This document shows positions 1-11,555 of a DNA stretch of 64,000 bases, piece after piece (the first letter of the stretch is position 1; each line of letters starts with the position of its first letter). This DNA is from Datura wrightii (lineage: Eukaryota; Streptophyta; Magnoliopsida; Solanales; Solanaceae), in NCBI GenBank assembly GCA_035772735.1, contig JASDFA010000002.1, positions 34,740,501-34,804,500 on the forward strand, in the 5' to 3' direction. The notes under the pieces were generated by a model, which worked only from the letters and a program-made list of their open reading frames with translations, made no database searches and was not told the DNA's origin. A program made the translations under genes and the position numbers.

Positions 1-291
1 TTCACACTCTATGTTATTCCTTCAGTTTCTGGATGTTGGAATAGTTGGGGAGTTGTTCCATCAATTTTCCTTTCATGTTTAGAGGCTTATCAGACTAAAA
101 ATTTGTATTCCGCTATATTATATAAATACTGTACTGTATTCTCTCATGTTAAGTTATGATTACGTTCTCAATGCTAAGTCTTCCGCTCAAGTGATTGAAT
201 TAGATGTATGCTCATGCCATGGGTCGACTTGGGGTCTCTCGGTGCTTCATGTTTGGTGTCTACGATCGGGGTGTACATTTGGGTCATGACA
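1..291 (+). repeat. LTR1 of tandem array, 3' end only
   Basis: This matches 7873-8163 (LTR2) with roughly a dozen differences and ends in TGACA directly before the primer site. The rest of the LTR lies outside the window. It resembles LTR2 far more than it resembles the same part of LTR3 (15750-16006). Confidence 0.9.
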
Positions 292-295
292 AATT

Positions 296-308
296 TAGTA
301 TCAGAGCC
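296..308 (+). other. Primer binding site, copy A
   Basis: TAGTATCAGAGCC lies four bases after the LTR end. It differs by one base from the TGGTATCAGAGC type complementary to plant initiator tRNA-Met. Confidence 0.85.
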
Positions 309-495
309 ATAGGTTATTGTGTTCTAGGAGTCTGAAAGCCGCATTAAGTAGAGTCTTTTTCATGGGTGTGAAGCGCGCCACACATATGAAGAAGAGGCTA
401 TTAGACATTTAGGAGTGTTCCCTTCTTTCATGATCTATATCGTGCGATAAACATCCTTTGCTCCTCTAATTCGAGCTATTCGCGTTTGCAGAATC

Positions 496-1650
496 ATTCC
501 TCCATGTCGAGTAAATGCCAGGAGGAACGGTAATGGTGATGATCATGAGGGTGCCCATGATGGAGATCATCAGCCAGTTCCACCCGTTCATGAGGAGCAC
601 GTACCAAAGTCAGTTGTCCACGTTGAGTTTAGGGTGGTGATCCAGATGTTGGCACATGCCATGACACCTCAAGTCCAAAATCAGACTGTGGCACATTATT
701 CACAAAATGGGAATGCATCAGCTGCTAAGGTGAGAGTCTTTCTGAGATGGGCCCTCCGGAGTTCATAGGGTCGAAGGTAGACGATGACCCACATGACTTT
801 ATTGAGGATATTCTGAAGATCACCCAGGTTATGGGGGTGAATAATGGGGAATGTGTTGATTTGACCTCCTATCAGCTCAAGGGGTAGCACATATATGGTT
901 CAAGCAATGAAGAGGTGCTAGGGCAGCGGGTGCAGGCCCGATAGGCTGGGATGAGTTCAACGCCGTGTTCATGGATGATTTTTCCTCAAGAGATGAGAGA
1001 GCTCAAGGCGGCTGAGTTTGTATTTTTGAAACAAGGAAACATGTCAGTCCAGGAGTATACCTTGGAGTTCAATCGACTATCTAAATATGCTCCGGAGTTG
1101 GTGGCGGATCAGCGGGCTCGAGTGAGCCGCTTTGTGCATGGGGTAGCAGATTACTTGGATAAGGATTGCCGAATTGCCATGCTACACCGGGACATCGACT
1201 TTCCCGTATTGTATTACATTCCCAGTAGATGGAGTCATTCAATAAGAGGTAGAGAGAGGCCAAGTGGGCTAGGACAGCCAGCTACAGGGTTTCTCAGGCG
1301 AGGTTAGGAGGTGGATCACGTCAGCAGTCTCAGCACAGGATCACTACTCCAGCTCTATCATCAGCTAGCACATCGTCCAGGTTCAAGGGAGACCAAAGGA
1401 GCAGGGCTCCAGGCTCTAGGGATCATGGTAGCATACAGGTGAAGCACACTTTCCCAGCGTGTTCGAGATATGGAAAAAATTATCCCGGGAGGTGCCTGGT
1501 TAAAGCGGATGCTTGTTTCGGGTGTGGAAAACCCAGGCACAGGATTAGAGATTGCCCTGTAGCCAGTTCTACTGCTCCATAACACGACCCTCTCAATAGG
1601 GTGCCTCCACTAGTTCAGCAGGTGGTTAGCGCCAGAACAGGTTTTATGCT
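496..1650 (+). pseudogene. gag: gag pseudogene, copy A
   Basis: This is the nucleocapsid/capsid gene of a chromovirus, broken in several frames. The expected start codon is ATT at 496-498 (element F has ATG at the matching place, followed by Pro-Pro-Arg). A capsid segment is readable around 993-1200 (VHGVADYLDKDC). A CCHC zinc knuckle at 1514-1555 reads CFGCGKPRHRIRDC, with all four metal ligands intact. Reading frames shift near 745 and again near 1205, and there are in-frame stops such as at 769. Copy B carries the same ATT start and the same later frameshift, so these lesions predate the duplication. Confidence 0.85.
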
Positions 1651-2205
1651 CTAGTGCCTCGCCAAGAGCATAAGACTTCACTAGATGTGGTCACGGGTAT
1701 GTTGCAAGTCTTCCGTATTGATGCTTATCCTTTGTTATATCCAGGAGATACCTTGTCTTTCGTGACCCCTTACATTTCTAGTAGTTTTTGAGTTAGTCCG
1801 GAAATTCTGACAGAACCATTCTCCATATCTATTCCAGACGATGAATCAGTGGTAGCTAGGCGGGTATATAGAGGTTGCCCCATTACGGTGTTGCATAAGG
1901 TACCTCCTCGGATTTAATAGAATTGGCCATGAATGATTTTGACATCATTTTGGGCATGTATTAGTTGTTTGCATGTTATGCTTCGATTAATTGTAGGACC
2001 CGTATAGTGGAATTCCAATTTCCGGGTGAGTCAGTTTTGGAATGGAAGGGTAATTTAGTTGTACTAGCGGATCAATTTATTTCATATTTGAAGGGTGGGA
2101 AAATGATCTCCAAGGGTTGCATGTACCACTTAGTTAGGGTTAAGGATGTGGAGTCCGAGGCCCCGACTATTCAGTCAATTCCAGTGGTTTCTAGTATCCG
2201 GAGGT
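1651..2205 (+). pseudogene. Retroviral-type aspartic protease pseudogene, copy A
   Basis: The segment matches the chromovirus protease between gag and RT: a stretch reading VVTGMLQVF, then the active-site region, then SFVTPYISS and ARRVYRGCPI. At the active site the usual D-P-G is Y-P-G (about 1738-1746), so the catalytic aspartate is lost. A stop follows at about 1789 and another near 1918. Copy B has the same Tyr, which shows the loss is ancestral to both copies. No functional protease can be made from this reading. Confidence 0.8.
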
Positions 2206-2959
2206 TTTTTCCCCGATGATTTATTGGGTGTTCCTCCGGAAAGGGAGATTGATTTCGGAATTGATCTACTGCCTGATACGAAGCCTATATCTATTCCTCC
2301 CTACAGGATGGCTCCAGCCGAGCTAAAATAGTCAAAGGAATAGTTGATGGACTTGTTGGATAAGGGTTTCATCAGACTGAGCAAGTCTCCCTGGGGCGCA
2401 CCGGTTCTATTTGTTAAGAAGAGGGATGGTTCCACACGAATATTTATTGATTATTGGCAACTTAATAAGGTCACCATCAAGAACAGGTACCCCTTTCCCA
2501 GGACTGATGATTTATTTGACCAGCTCTAGTGTGTTAGGTGTTTATCGAAGATAGATCTTAGGTTTGGGTATCACCAGCTCAGATTCTAGGAGAGTGATAT
2601 CCCAAAAATAGCCTTCAAGACCCGGTTTGGCCATTACGAATTTGTTGTTATGTCTTTCGAAGTAACCAATGCCCCTGCAGCTTTTATGGACTTGATGAAC
2701 AGGGTATTCAAGGAATGTTTGGACATGTTCATAATTGTGTTCATTGATGACATCCTTATATACTCGTGGAGTGAGGAGGAGCATGTCACTCACCTGTTGG
2801 GAGTACTTCAGACCCTTAAGGATCATCAGCTATATGCAAAGTTCAGTAACTGAGAATTTTGGCTGGACTCGGTGGCATTTCTAGGCCATGTGGTGTCGAG
2901 TGAGGGCATAAGGGTGGATTCACAAAAAATTGAAGCGGTAAAGAATTAAACCTAGACCG
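2206..2959 (+). pseudogene. Reverse transcriptase pseudogene, copy A
   Basis: Conserved RT blocks are readable in order: the PIS-PYRMAP lead, LDKGFIR-S-SPWGAPVLFVKK, the YWQLNKVTIKNRYP block, SKIDLRFGYHQ, and the active-site motif FIDD at 2740-2751, followed by the LGHVVSSEGI block. The catalytic Asp pair is present. Stops interrupt the frame at about 2329, 2341, 2527, 2587, 2851 and 2946. The stop at 2527 is TAG where copy B keeps CAG, a private C-to-T change. The lesions at 2329, 2341 and 2851 are shared with copy B. Confidence 0.88.
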
Positions 2960-3526
2960 GTGAATCCTTCAGAAATTAAGAGTTTCTTGGGCCTAGCAGG
3001 CTGCTACCGAAGGTTTTTTGAGGGTTTCTCATCTATTGCAGCACCCTTGACCAAGTTGACTCAGAAAAAGATAAAGTTCCAATTGTCAGAGGATTGTCAG
3101 AAAAGCTTCCAGGAATTGAAGACCCGACTCACTTCAGCACCAGTGTTGACTTTATATGAGGGTACTGATGGCTTTGTTGTTTATTGTGATGCTTCGAGAG
3201 TCATACTGGGATGTGTGTTGATGCAATGGGGGAAGGTTATAGCACATGCCTCTCGACAGTTAAAGGTTCACGAAAAGAATTATCCGACCCATGATCTTGA
3301 GTTGGCCGTGGTGGTGTTTGCACTGAAGATATGGCGGCATTACTTGTATGGGGTTCACGTGGACATGTTCACGGATCACAAGAGATTGCAATATGTGTTC
3401 ACGCAGAAAGACCTCTATCTTCAGCAAAGGAGGTGGTTGGAATTGCTAAAGGACTACGATATGAGCGTCATTTACCACCCGGGCAAGTCTAATGTGGTTG
3501 CGGATGCACTTAGTAGGTTTTCTTAG
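2960..3526 (+). pseudogene. RNase H region, copy A
   Basis: This is an uninterrupted stretch of 188 codons covering the RT connection and RNase H. The four catalytic acidic positions are visible: D in YCDAS, E in LELAVV, D in FTDHK and D in VADALSR. It starts inside a broken polyprotein and is therefore an open remnant, not a gene. It is the best preserved part of copy A. Confidence 0.88.
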
Positions 3527-5104
3527 GAGAGTGTCTCCCACGTGGGCGAGGGAAAGAAGGAATTGGTGAGAGACTTCCACCAACTTTCAAGATTGGGGGT
3601 TAGACTGATCGACTCGACCGATGGCGGCGTTGTTGTGCCGAATGGGTCAGAATCATCCTTAGTGGTTGATGTCAAATCTAAATGAGATGAAGATCTGATT
3701 TTGAGGAAGCTGAAGGAAGCGGTGAAGAGTTAAAATATAGAGGTTTTCTCCCAAGGGACAGATGGTATTCTAAGATATCAGGATCGGCTATGAGTCCCGA
3801 GTGTTGATAATCTAAGGGTTTGGATATTGCATGAGGCACATGGTACCAGATATTCCATCCATTCAGGATCCATGAAGATGTATCGGGACTTGTGAGAAAT
3901 CTATTGGTGGGATGGTATGAAGAAGGATGTTGCGGAGTTCGTAGCCAGATGTACAAACTATCAGCAAGTGAAAGTCGAGCATCAAAGGACGGGAGGTGTA
4001 CTTCAGGATGTTAGCATTCTCGCTTGGAAGTGGGAAGAGATTAATATGGATTTTATTACAGGCCTACCTCGTACTCGGCGACACTATGATTCCATTTGGG
4101 TGGTGGTAGACAGGTTAACAAAGGCTGCATACTTCCTACCGGTTAAAACTACTGATTTAGCGGATGATTATGCCTAGTTGTATATTTGGGAGTTGGTTCG
4201 ACTTCAAGGAGTGCCTTTGTCTATTATCTCAGACCGAGGTACTCAGATTACCTCCTAGTTCTAGCGATCTTTTCATAAGGGACTTGGGACTCAGATTAAG
4301 CTCACCACTGCATTCCATCCGCAAACGGATGGCCAGGCGGAATGAACAATCCAGACTCTTGAGATATGTTGAGGGCATGTGTATTGGATTTTGAAGGTAG
4401 TTGGGATGATCATTTGCCCTTGATCAAGTTTGCTTATAATAACAGTTATCACTCTGGTATCCGAATGGCACCATTCGAGGCCCTCTATGGGTGAAGGTGT
4501 AGATCTCCTATCGGATTGGTTTGAGGTTGGCGAGGCAACCTTGATACGACCAAATGTGGTTCACGAGGCAATGGTGAAGGTCCAGTTGATAAGGGACCAG
4601 TTGAAAACTGCTCAGAGTCTTCAGAAAACATATGCTGATGTGAGGAGGAGAGATTTAGAGTTTGATATGGACGAATGGGTATTTCTAAAGGTATCTCCCA
4701 TAAAGGGAGTCATGTGGTTCGGAATGAAAGGGAAACTGAGTCCCCGCTATTTTGGCCCCTACTGAGTCATGAGGAGAGTTCATAGGGTGGCGTATGAGTT
4801 GGACTTGCCCTCAGAGTTATCTTCAGTTCATCCGGTGTTTCATGTGTCACTTTTGAAAAAGTGTTTGGGTGATCCAACCTTGGTAGTCCTAGTAGACAGC
4901 ATTGGAGTAAAAGAAAGCCTTAGTTATGAAGAAATTCCCATTGAAATCTTGGATCGTCAGGTTTGGAAGTTGAGGAACAAATAAGTAGCTTCATTTAATG
5001 TTCTATGGAGAAATCAGCATGTTGAGGGAGCTACGTGCGAAGCCGAAGCGGATATGATGGCGAGATACCCACATTTGTTCTCTACCAGCTCAGCTCCAAC
5101 TTAA
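3527..5104 (+). pseudogene. Integrase and chromodomain pseudogene, copy A
   Basis: The order is an N-terminal HHCC-like region (IYWWDGMKKD then CTNYQQVKVEH), the catalytic core (MDFITGLPRTRRHYDSIWVV, SIISDRGTQ, then QAE before TIQTLE), a GPY-type tail (LSPRYFGPY, with FHVSLLKKCLGDP) and a chromodomain-like end (EILDRQVWKLRNK, VLWRNQHVEGAT, ARYPHLFS) ending in TAA at 5102-5104. The second Cys of the zinc site is Tyr (CTNY). Multiple stops and small frameshifts break it, for example near 4177, 4257, 4491 and 4983. Confidence 0.87.
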
Positions 5105-5875
5105 GGTATCCGTTCTACTCTATGATCCCATTTAGTTTTCATGTTCAGTTCATGTGTTCATGTTTCTTTCATGTTTATTAGTGTGTATCTGAGGCATGAG
5201 ATTAGTTCAGCTATGTGATTTGGTTCGGAGGTAGTCATTCTGTGAAAATTTAAAAATCCCTTTTTTGTAAATTCTTTTGAATCTTACCTTTTCTTATTAT
5301 TCCACCTAGATAAATCTAAATGGACAAATTGATTAGGCCGAATAATTCCATATGTATAGAAATATCATTATTTGATTTATCTAAGTTCATGCAATTTATT
5401 AATAAAAATGAATAAGAAAATTATTCATTTTTATTATTTATTTGTTAATTATTAATATTTTGGTCAATCGTTGAATATAGTCAACTGAAAGGGAAATCAT
5501 TTCGCCCTTTTTTATTTAATTTTATTTAATTACACGTCGTAAACCTATACAACAACAATTTTGACAAAAATTCTTATATTGAAATTGTTTTAAAAATGAA
5601 TTACTAATGAGCTGGACTAAGCAATCTAAAGTGAATATTCATTGAGATGAAGTACGATATTAAGTGAAGGAAAGTGGAATTTTAGGAAAAAGATCTTTTT
5701 TTTAGATCTTTTTCCCCTTACTCTTTATTATAATCGTAATTTTTTTGCTATCACTCTAGATCGTATATAACATAGTTATATATTTAGATTCGCGGTTAAA
5801 ATAGTCAGAATTTGAGTATGATAATTGTATGTTCTGTTTTCTGCTTGTTTCTTACATTCGAGGATGAATGTTTCT
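5105..5875 (+). other. 3' noncoding internal region, copy A
   Basis: No coding signal is seen. It is AT-rich, with short runs such as TTTATTTAAT repeated near 5510-5530, and it contains the inverted repeat at 5685-5715. It lies between the end of pol and the polypurine tract. Confidence 0.6.
5685..5715. repeat. Perfect 12-bp inverted repeat upstream of PPT, copy A
   Basis: GGAAAAAGATCT at 5685-5696 and its exact reverse complement at 5704-5715 flank a 7-base T loop. The same structure is kept in copy B at 13558-13587 with a loop one base shorter. Confidence 0.8.
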
Positions 5876-5888
5876 AAGGGGGAGATAT
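5876..5888 (+). other. Polypurine tract, copy A
   Basis: AAGGGGGAGATAT lies immediately before the TGTAATACCC start of LTR2; it is the expected plus-strand primer position. Confidence 0.85.
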
Positions 5889-5969
5889 TGTAATACCCGG
5901 TGAAGGCCTAAGAATAGACCCGGGAGCTGAATTTGAGAAGTGCAGAAAACTGGCAAAAACATCATAGAA

Positions 5970-6470
5970 CGGACCACAGAACGACTCGTGGTATCAGACC
6001 ACGGGTCATTGTATTCTGTCGTTGGTTGGGGAGAGGATGGTGGCAGTGAAGACAACGAGAGGTATGACGACCCTTTGTGGGATACAACAGGCCGTCCTTT
6101 GCAGTCTTGGTTAGGGTTAGGCTGGGCAGTAGTGTAAACAATGGGAGAGCCAATGACCCATTAGGAGAAGCCACGGGTCATTGGTTGTGGTCGTTGTTGG
6201 AGGGTAATCATTTCCAGTGTGGGTGACGGGTAGAAACCATGACTCATTGGATGGAACCACGAGTCGCGGTGAGGCTTATGGTAGGGGGGTTCAGTTTTGT
6301 GATGAGAAAACAATAGATGATATAATGAGTCATTGGTTGAAGGCATGGTTCGTCCTGTCAACCTGTCGTTTGGATCCGAGACTAGGTCATTCGACATCCC
6401 ATTCAATGAGGGACACGACGGGTCGTTGGTGGTTCCCACGACCCATTGGTACCACAAGTGGATTCCATCC
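5970..6470. promoter_or_regulatory. U3 array of ACGA(C/G)TCGT-like near-palindromes, LTR2
   Basis: At least ten degenerate copies are seen, among them ACGACTCGTGG, CCACGGGTCATTG, ATGACTCATTGG, CACGAGTCGCGG and ACGACCCATTGG. The array ends about 60 bp before a TATA-like GATATAAGG. Function is inferred only from position. Confidence 0.65.
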
Positions 6471-7762
6471 AGCCAGTATTCAGGGCAGGTTCATTAAGGG
6501 TATTTTTGAATTTTTCACGATATAAGGGCCTAAACTACATCTTTTTGGCTTGGGAAAGCTTGTTTTTTAAGTGAATGACCAATTCTAAACTCCCATTCAT
6601 GCATGTAAGGTTTTTTGACAAGTTATCTAAGGGGAGATTTCAAGCATTTCACCTCAATTCCTTCAATTTTATTCTTGGGGTTTTAAGGAGGGTTAGGAGT
6701 TGATAATCCCAGGTATGTAAGGTCTTGAATGGGTAGATTCTTCCTCACCCAAGCTCCTATATTAATTACTCAAAATTTATTCAAAAACTCATAGGGTTTT
6801 ATATTCGGTTTGTATAAAAATTTAATGTTTTAATTATGGTTCTTGTGATTTTGAAACCCTATCATTATCTACTGATTTTTATCATCTTTGGAGCCCTAAA
6901 TTGATATTAGTATGGTTGGTTTCGAATTTCTAATCATGTAAACCCAATTATGCCCATTGATAAACCGATTTATGATCCATTGATCCATTGATGTTTTTGA
7001 TAAGCCTAGCATGTATTTTAAATTAAATCATGAATATATTACGTTATATATTATGCTTTTATGGAAATTTAAACAATATTCATGATCTACAAGTATGTAC
7101 GTATTTTATTAAGCATGAATTATGTTTTGGCCCACTCATGGGCCTCAAGACATGGCTAGTTCTTATATGTTCAAGCATGCTTATGATTATCATGATTTAA
7201 CTAGCCCGTGAATTCATGTATGTATTATTATGAGCACTATGTACGTTTTGCGAGTAGTATCGAACACCGAATAGGTTGGGTGCTAAGGTTAAGCCCCGGA
7301 TCTCATGAACTAGGTGCCACCATAGGTATGCTGGGACCCATTCATGTTTGTCCCTAGTCAAAACGGCCCTTTTCATGTGTGATCACGCCCTTCATAGGTC
7401 CTACCCTTGGCAAGGTATGAACACCCTCCCGACTAGGGTTACAAGTCGGGCTTCATGTGTGCTCATATGTGGTATGTTACTTAATACAATCTCCCACTGT
7501 TCCTCATGATTTATCCATGTTTATGACTATTTATAAGGGCTCAAGTTATGTTCAGTAGAAGTTTTTATCTTATGATTTGATTATTATTGTACTACGAATG
7601 ATTCGAAAACCTTGAGCCTTATGTTATATTACAATAATTATGTTATGAGCATGTTGTCCTACTCTTATGAACATTTATGAGTTTTATACATGTTTTAAAT
7701 GTCTGTTTTACTTACCTTTCATACTTAGTACATTCCACATACTGACCGCATACTTTCTATGT

Positions 7763-7781
7763 TGTATCATCTCATGATACA
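7763..7781. other. Dyad hairpin TGTATCAT-CTC-ATGATACA, LTR2
   Basis: It has perfect 8-bp arms with a 3-base loop. It recurs at the same relative place in solo LTR E (36287-36305) and in F with paired changes (40601-40619). Confidence 0.75.
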
Positions 7782-8167
7782 GGTCCCAGTTCTAAGGCGC
7801 ATCCTCACCCGTTGATAGATTCAGACTTGATCTTTGCATATTTGGTGAGTCCTCATGTTCCGAGGGCTACATGTTCACACTCTATGTTATTTATTCAGTT
7901 TCTGGATGTTGGATTAGTTGGGGAGTTGTTCCATCAATTCGCCTTTCATGTTTAGAGGCTTATTAGACTAAAAATTTGTATTCCGCTATATTATATAAAT
8001 ACTGTACTATTTTTCTCATGTTAAGTTATGATTACGTTCTCAATGCTAAGTATTCCGCTCAAGTGATTGAATTAGATGTATGCTCATGCCATGGGTCGAC
8101 TTGGGGTGTCTCGGTGCTTCATGTTTGGTGTCTACGATCCGGGTGTACATATGGGTCATGACAAATT

Positions 8168-8180
8168 TAGTATCAGAGCC
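8168..8180 (+). other. Primer binding site, copy B
   Basis: TAGTATCAGAGCC lies four bases after the end of LTR2, identical to copy A. Confidence 0.85.
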
Positions 8181-8368
8181 ATAGGTTATTGTGTCCTAGG
8201 GAGTCTGAAAGCCACATTAAGTAGAGTCTTTTTCATGAGTGTCAAGCACGCCACACTTATGAAGAAGAGGCTACTAGACATTTAGGAGTGTTCCCTTCTT
8301 TCATGATCTACGTCGTGCGATAAATATTCTTTACTCCTCTAATTCGTGCTATTTGCGTTTGCAGAATC

Positions 8369-9522
8369 ATTCCTCCATGCCGAGTAAATGCCAGGAGGAA
8401 CGGTAATGGTGATGATCATGAGGGTGCCTATGATGGAGATCATCAGCCAGTTCCACCCGTTCATGAGGAGCACGTACCAAAGCCAGCTGTCCACGCTGAG
8501 TTTAGGGTGGTGATCTAGATGTTGGCACATGCCATGACAGCTCAAGTCCAGAATTAGACTGTGGCACATTATTCACAAAATGGGAATGCGTCAGCTGCTA
8601 AGGTGAGGGACTTTCTGAGATGAGCCCTCCGGAGTTCATAGGGTCGAAGGTAGACGAGGACCCACATGACTTTATTGAGGATATTCTGAAGATCACCCAG
8701 GTTATGGGGGTGAATAATGGGAAATGTGTTGATTTGACCTCCTATCAGCTCAAGGGGTAGCACATATATGGTTCAAGAAATGGAGAGGTGCTAGGGCAGC
8801 GGGTGCAGGCCCGATAGGCTGGGATGAGTTCCACACCGCGTTCATGGATGATTTTTTCCTCAAGAGATGAGAGAGCTCAAGGCGGATGAGTTTGTAAGTT
8901 TGAAACAAGGCAACATGTCAGTCCAGGAGTATACCTTGGAGTTCACTCGACTATCTAAATATGCTCTAGAGTTGGTGGCGGATCAGTGGGCTCAGATGAG
9001 CCGCTTTGTGCATGGGGTAGCAGATTACTTGGATAAGGATTGCCGAATTGCCATGCTACACCGGGACATCGACTTTCCCGTATTGTATTACATTCCCAGT
9101 AGATGGAGTCATTCAATAAGAGGTAGAGAGAGGCCAAGTGGGCTAGGACAGCCAGCTACAGGGTTTCTCAGGCGAGGTTAGGAGGTGGATCACGTCAGCA
9201 GTCTCAGCACAGGATCACTACTCCAGCTCTATCATCAGCTAGCACGTCGTCCAGGTTCAGGGGAGACCAAAGGAGCAGGGCTCCAGGCTCTAGGGATCAT
9301 GGTAGCATACAGGTGAAGCACACTTTCCCAGCGTGTTCGAGATATGGAAAAAATTATCCCGGGAGGTGCCTGGTTAAAGCGGATGCTTGTTTCGGGTGTG
9401 GAAAACCCAGGCACAGGATTAGAGATTGCCCTGTAGCCAGTTCTACTGCTCCATAACACGACCCTCTCAATAGGGTGCCTCCACTAGTTCAGCAGGTGGT
9501 TAGCGCCAGAACAGGTTTTATG
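8369..9522 (+). pseudogene. gag: gag pseudogene, copy B
   Basis: This is the counterpart of the copy A gag, a few percent different. It has the same ATT in place of the start codon (8369-8371), the same frame break after the capsid segment (VHGVADYLDKDC region near 9005-9080) and the same intact CCHC knuckle (9388-9429). A clean start at 8867 opens a 104-codon stretch of capsid sequence, but this is only a fragment. It encodes no complete Gag. Confidence 0.85.
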
Positions 9523-10075
9523 CTCTAGTGCCTCGCCAGGAGCATAAGACTTCACTAGATGTGGTCACGGGTATGTTGCAAGTCTTCCGTATTGATGCTT
9601 ATCCTTTGTTATATCCAGGAGATACCTTGTCTTTCGTGACCCCTTACATTTCTAGTAGTTTTTGAGTTAGTCCGGAAATTCTGACAGAACCATTCTCCAT
9701 ATCTATTCCAGACGATGAATCAGTGGTAGCTAGGCGGGTATATAGAGGTTGCCCCATTACGGTGTTGCATAAGGTACCTCCTCGGATTTAATAGAATTGG
9801 CCATGAATGATTTTGACATCATTTTGGGCATGTATTTGTTGTTTGCATGTTATGCTTCGATTAATTGTAGGACCCGTATAGTGGAATTCCAATTTCCGGG
9901 TGAGTCAGTTTTGGAATGGAAGGGTAATTTAGTTGTACTAGCGGATCAATTTATTTCATATTTGAAGGGTGGGAAAATGATCTCCAAGGGTTGCATGTAC
10001 CACTTAGTTAGGGTTAAGGATGTGGAGTCCGAGGCCCCGACTATTCAGTCAATTCCAGTGTTGCTAGTATCCGGA
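9523..10075 (+). pseudogene. Aspartic protease pseudogene, copy B
   Basis: Same layout as copy A, with the active-site Asp replaced by Tyr (Y-P-G near 9612-9620), a stop near 9663 and a double stop near 9789. A run of 112 codons from 9797 covers the C-terminal protease region (DFDIILGMYLLFACYASI) and ends early because of a frame change near 10075. Confidence 0.8.
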
Positions 10076-10830
10076 GGTTTTTTCCCGATGATTTACCGGG
10101 TGTTCCTCCGGAAAGGGAGATTGATTCGGAATTGATCTACTGCCTGATACGAAGCCTATATCTATTCCTCCTTACAGGATGGCTCCAGCCGAGCTAAAAT
10201 AGTTAAAGGAATAGTTGATGGACTTGTTGGATAAGGGTTTTATCAGACTGAGCAAGTCTCCATGGGGCACACCGATTCTATTTATTAAGAAGAGGGATGG
10301 ATCCATACGAATGTGTATTGATTATTGGCAACTTAATAAGGTCACCATCAAGAACAGGTACCCCTTTCCCAGGACTGATGATTTATTTGACCAGCTCCAG
10401 TGTGTTAGGTGTTTATCGAAGATAGATCTTAGGTTTGGGTATCACCAGCTCAGATTCCGGGAGAGTGATATCCCAAAAATAGCCTTCAAGACCCGGTTTG
10501 GCCATTACGAGTTTGTTGTTATGTCTTTCGAAGTAACCAATGCCCCTGCAGCTTTTATAGACTTGATGAACAGGGTATTCAAGGAATATTTTGACATGTT
10601 CATAATTGTGTTCATTGATGACATCCTTATATACTCATTGAGTGAGGAGGAGCATGTCACTCACCTGTTGGGAGTACTTCAGACCCTCAAGGATCGTCAT
10701 CTATATGCAAAGTTCAGTAAGTGAGAATTTTGGATGGACTCGGTGGCATTTCTAGGCCATGTGGTGTCGAGTGAGGGCATAAGGGTGGATTCTCAAAAAA
10801 TCGAAGCGGTAAAGAATTGGACTAGACCGG
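10076..10830 (+). pseudogene. Reverse transcriptase pseudogene, copy B
   Basis: The longest open RT stretch in the array runs 10215-10724 (169 codons). It includes LLDKGFIR, the QLNKVTIKN block, KIDLRFGYHQ, MSFEVTNAPAAF and the active-site FIDD. Upstream stops at about 10200 and 10212 and a downstream TGA at 10722 are shared with copy A. Copy B keeps CAG and CGG where copy A has TAG at two places, so copy A has decayed further here. Confidence 0.88.
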
Positions 10831-11555
10831 TGAATCCTTCAGAAATTAAGAGTTTCTTGGGCCTAGCAGGCTACTACCGAAGGTTTTTTGAGGGTTTCTC
10901 ATCTATTGCAGCACCCTTGACCAAGTTGACTCAGAAAAAGTTAAAGTTCCAATGGTCAGAGGATTGTCAGAAAAGCTTCCAAGAATTGAAGACCCGACTC
11001 ACTTCAGCACCAGTGTTGACTTTATATGAGGGTACTGACGGCTTTGTTGTGTATTGTGATGCTTCGAGAGTCATACTGGGATGTGTGTTGATGCAATGTG
11101 GGAAGGTGATAGCACACACCTCTCGACAGTTAAAGGTTGAAGAAAAGAATTATCCGACCCATAATCTTGAGTTGGCCGTGGTGGTGTTTGCACTGAAGAT
11201 ATGGCAGCATTACTTGTATGGGGTTCACGTGGACATGTTCACGGATCACAAGAGATTGCAATATGTGTTCACGCAGAAAGACCTCTATCTTCAGCAAAGG
11301 AGGTGGTTGGAATTGCTAAAGGACTACGATATGAGCGTCATTTACCACCCGAGCAAGTCTAATGTGGTTGCGGATGCACTTAGTAGGTTTTCTATAGAGA
11401 GTGTCTCCCACGTGGGTGAGGGAAAGAAGGAATTGGTGAGAGATGTCCACAACCTTTCAAGATTGGGGGTTAGACTGATCGACTCGACCGATGGCGGCAT
11501 TGTTGTGCCGAATGGGTCAGAATCATCCTTAGTGGTTGATGTCAAATCTAAATGA
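10734..11555 (+). pseudogene. RT connection, RNase H and start of integrase, copy B
   Basis: An open stretch of 273 codons continues from the RT thumb (MDSVAFLGHVVSSEG) through RNase H into the linker before integrase. Acidic catalytic positions are seen in YCDAS, NLELAVV, FTDHK and VADALSR. The corresponding stretch in copy A is interrupted at 2946 and 3524. It is an internal fragment of a dead polyprotein and has no proper start. Confidence 0.88.

Larger units (their letters stand above)
5889..8163 (+). repeat. LTR2, complete and chimeric
   Basis: This LTR is 2275 bp, starting TGTAATACCC and ending TGACA. It contains a U3 array of ACGACTCGT-like motifs (about 5970-6470), a TATA-like GATATAAGG near 6520, and a dyad hairpin at 7763-7781. 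Its first roughly 850 bp are close to LTR3, while its 3' end is close to LTR1. It serves both as 3' LTR of copy A and 5' LTR of copy B. Confidence 0.92.
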
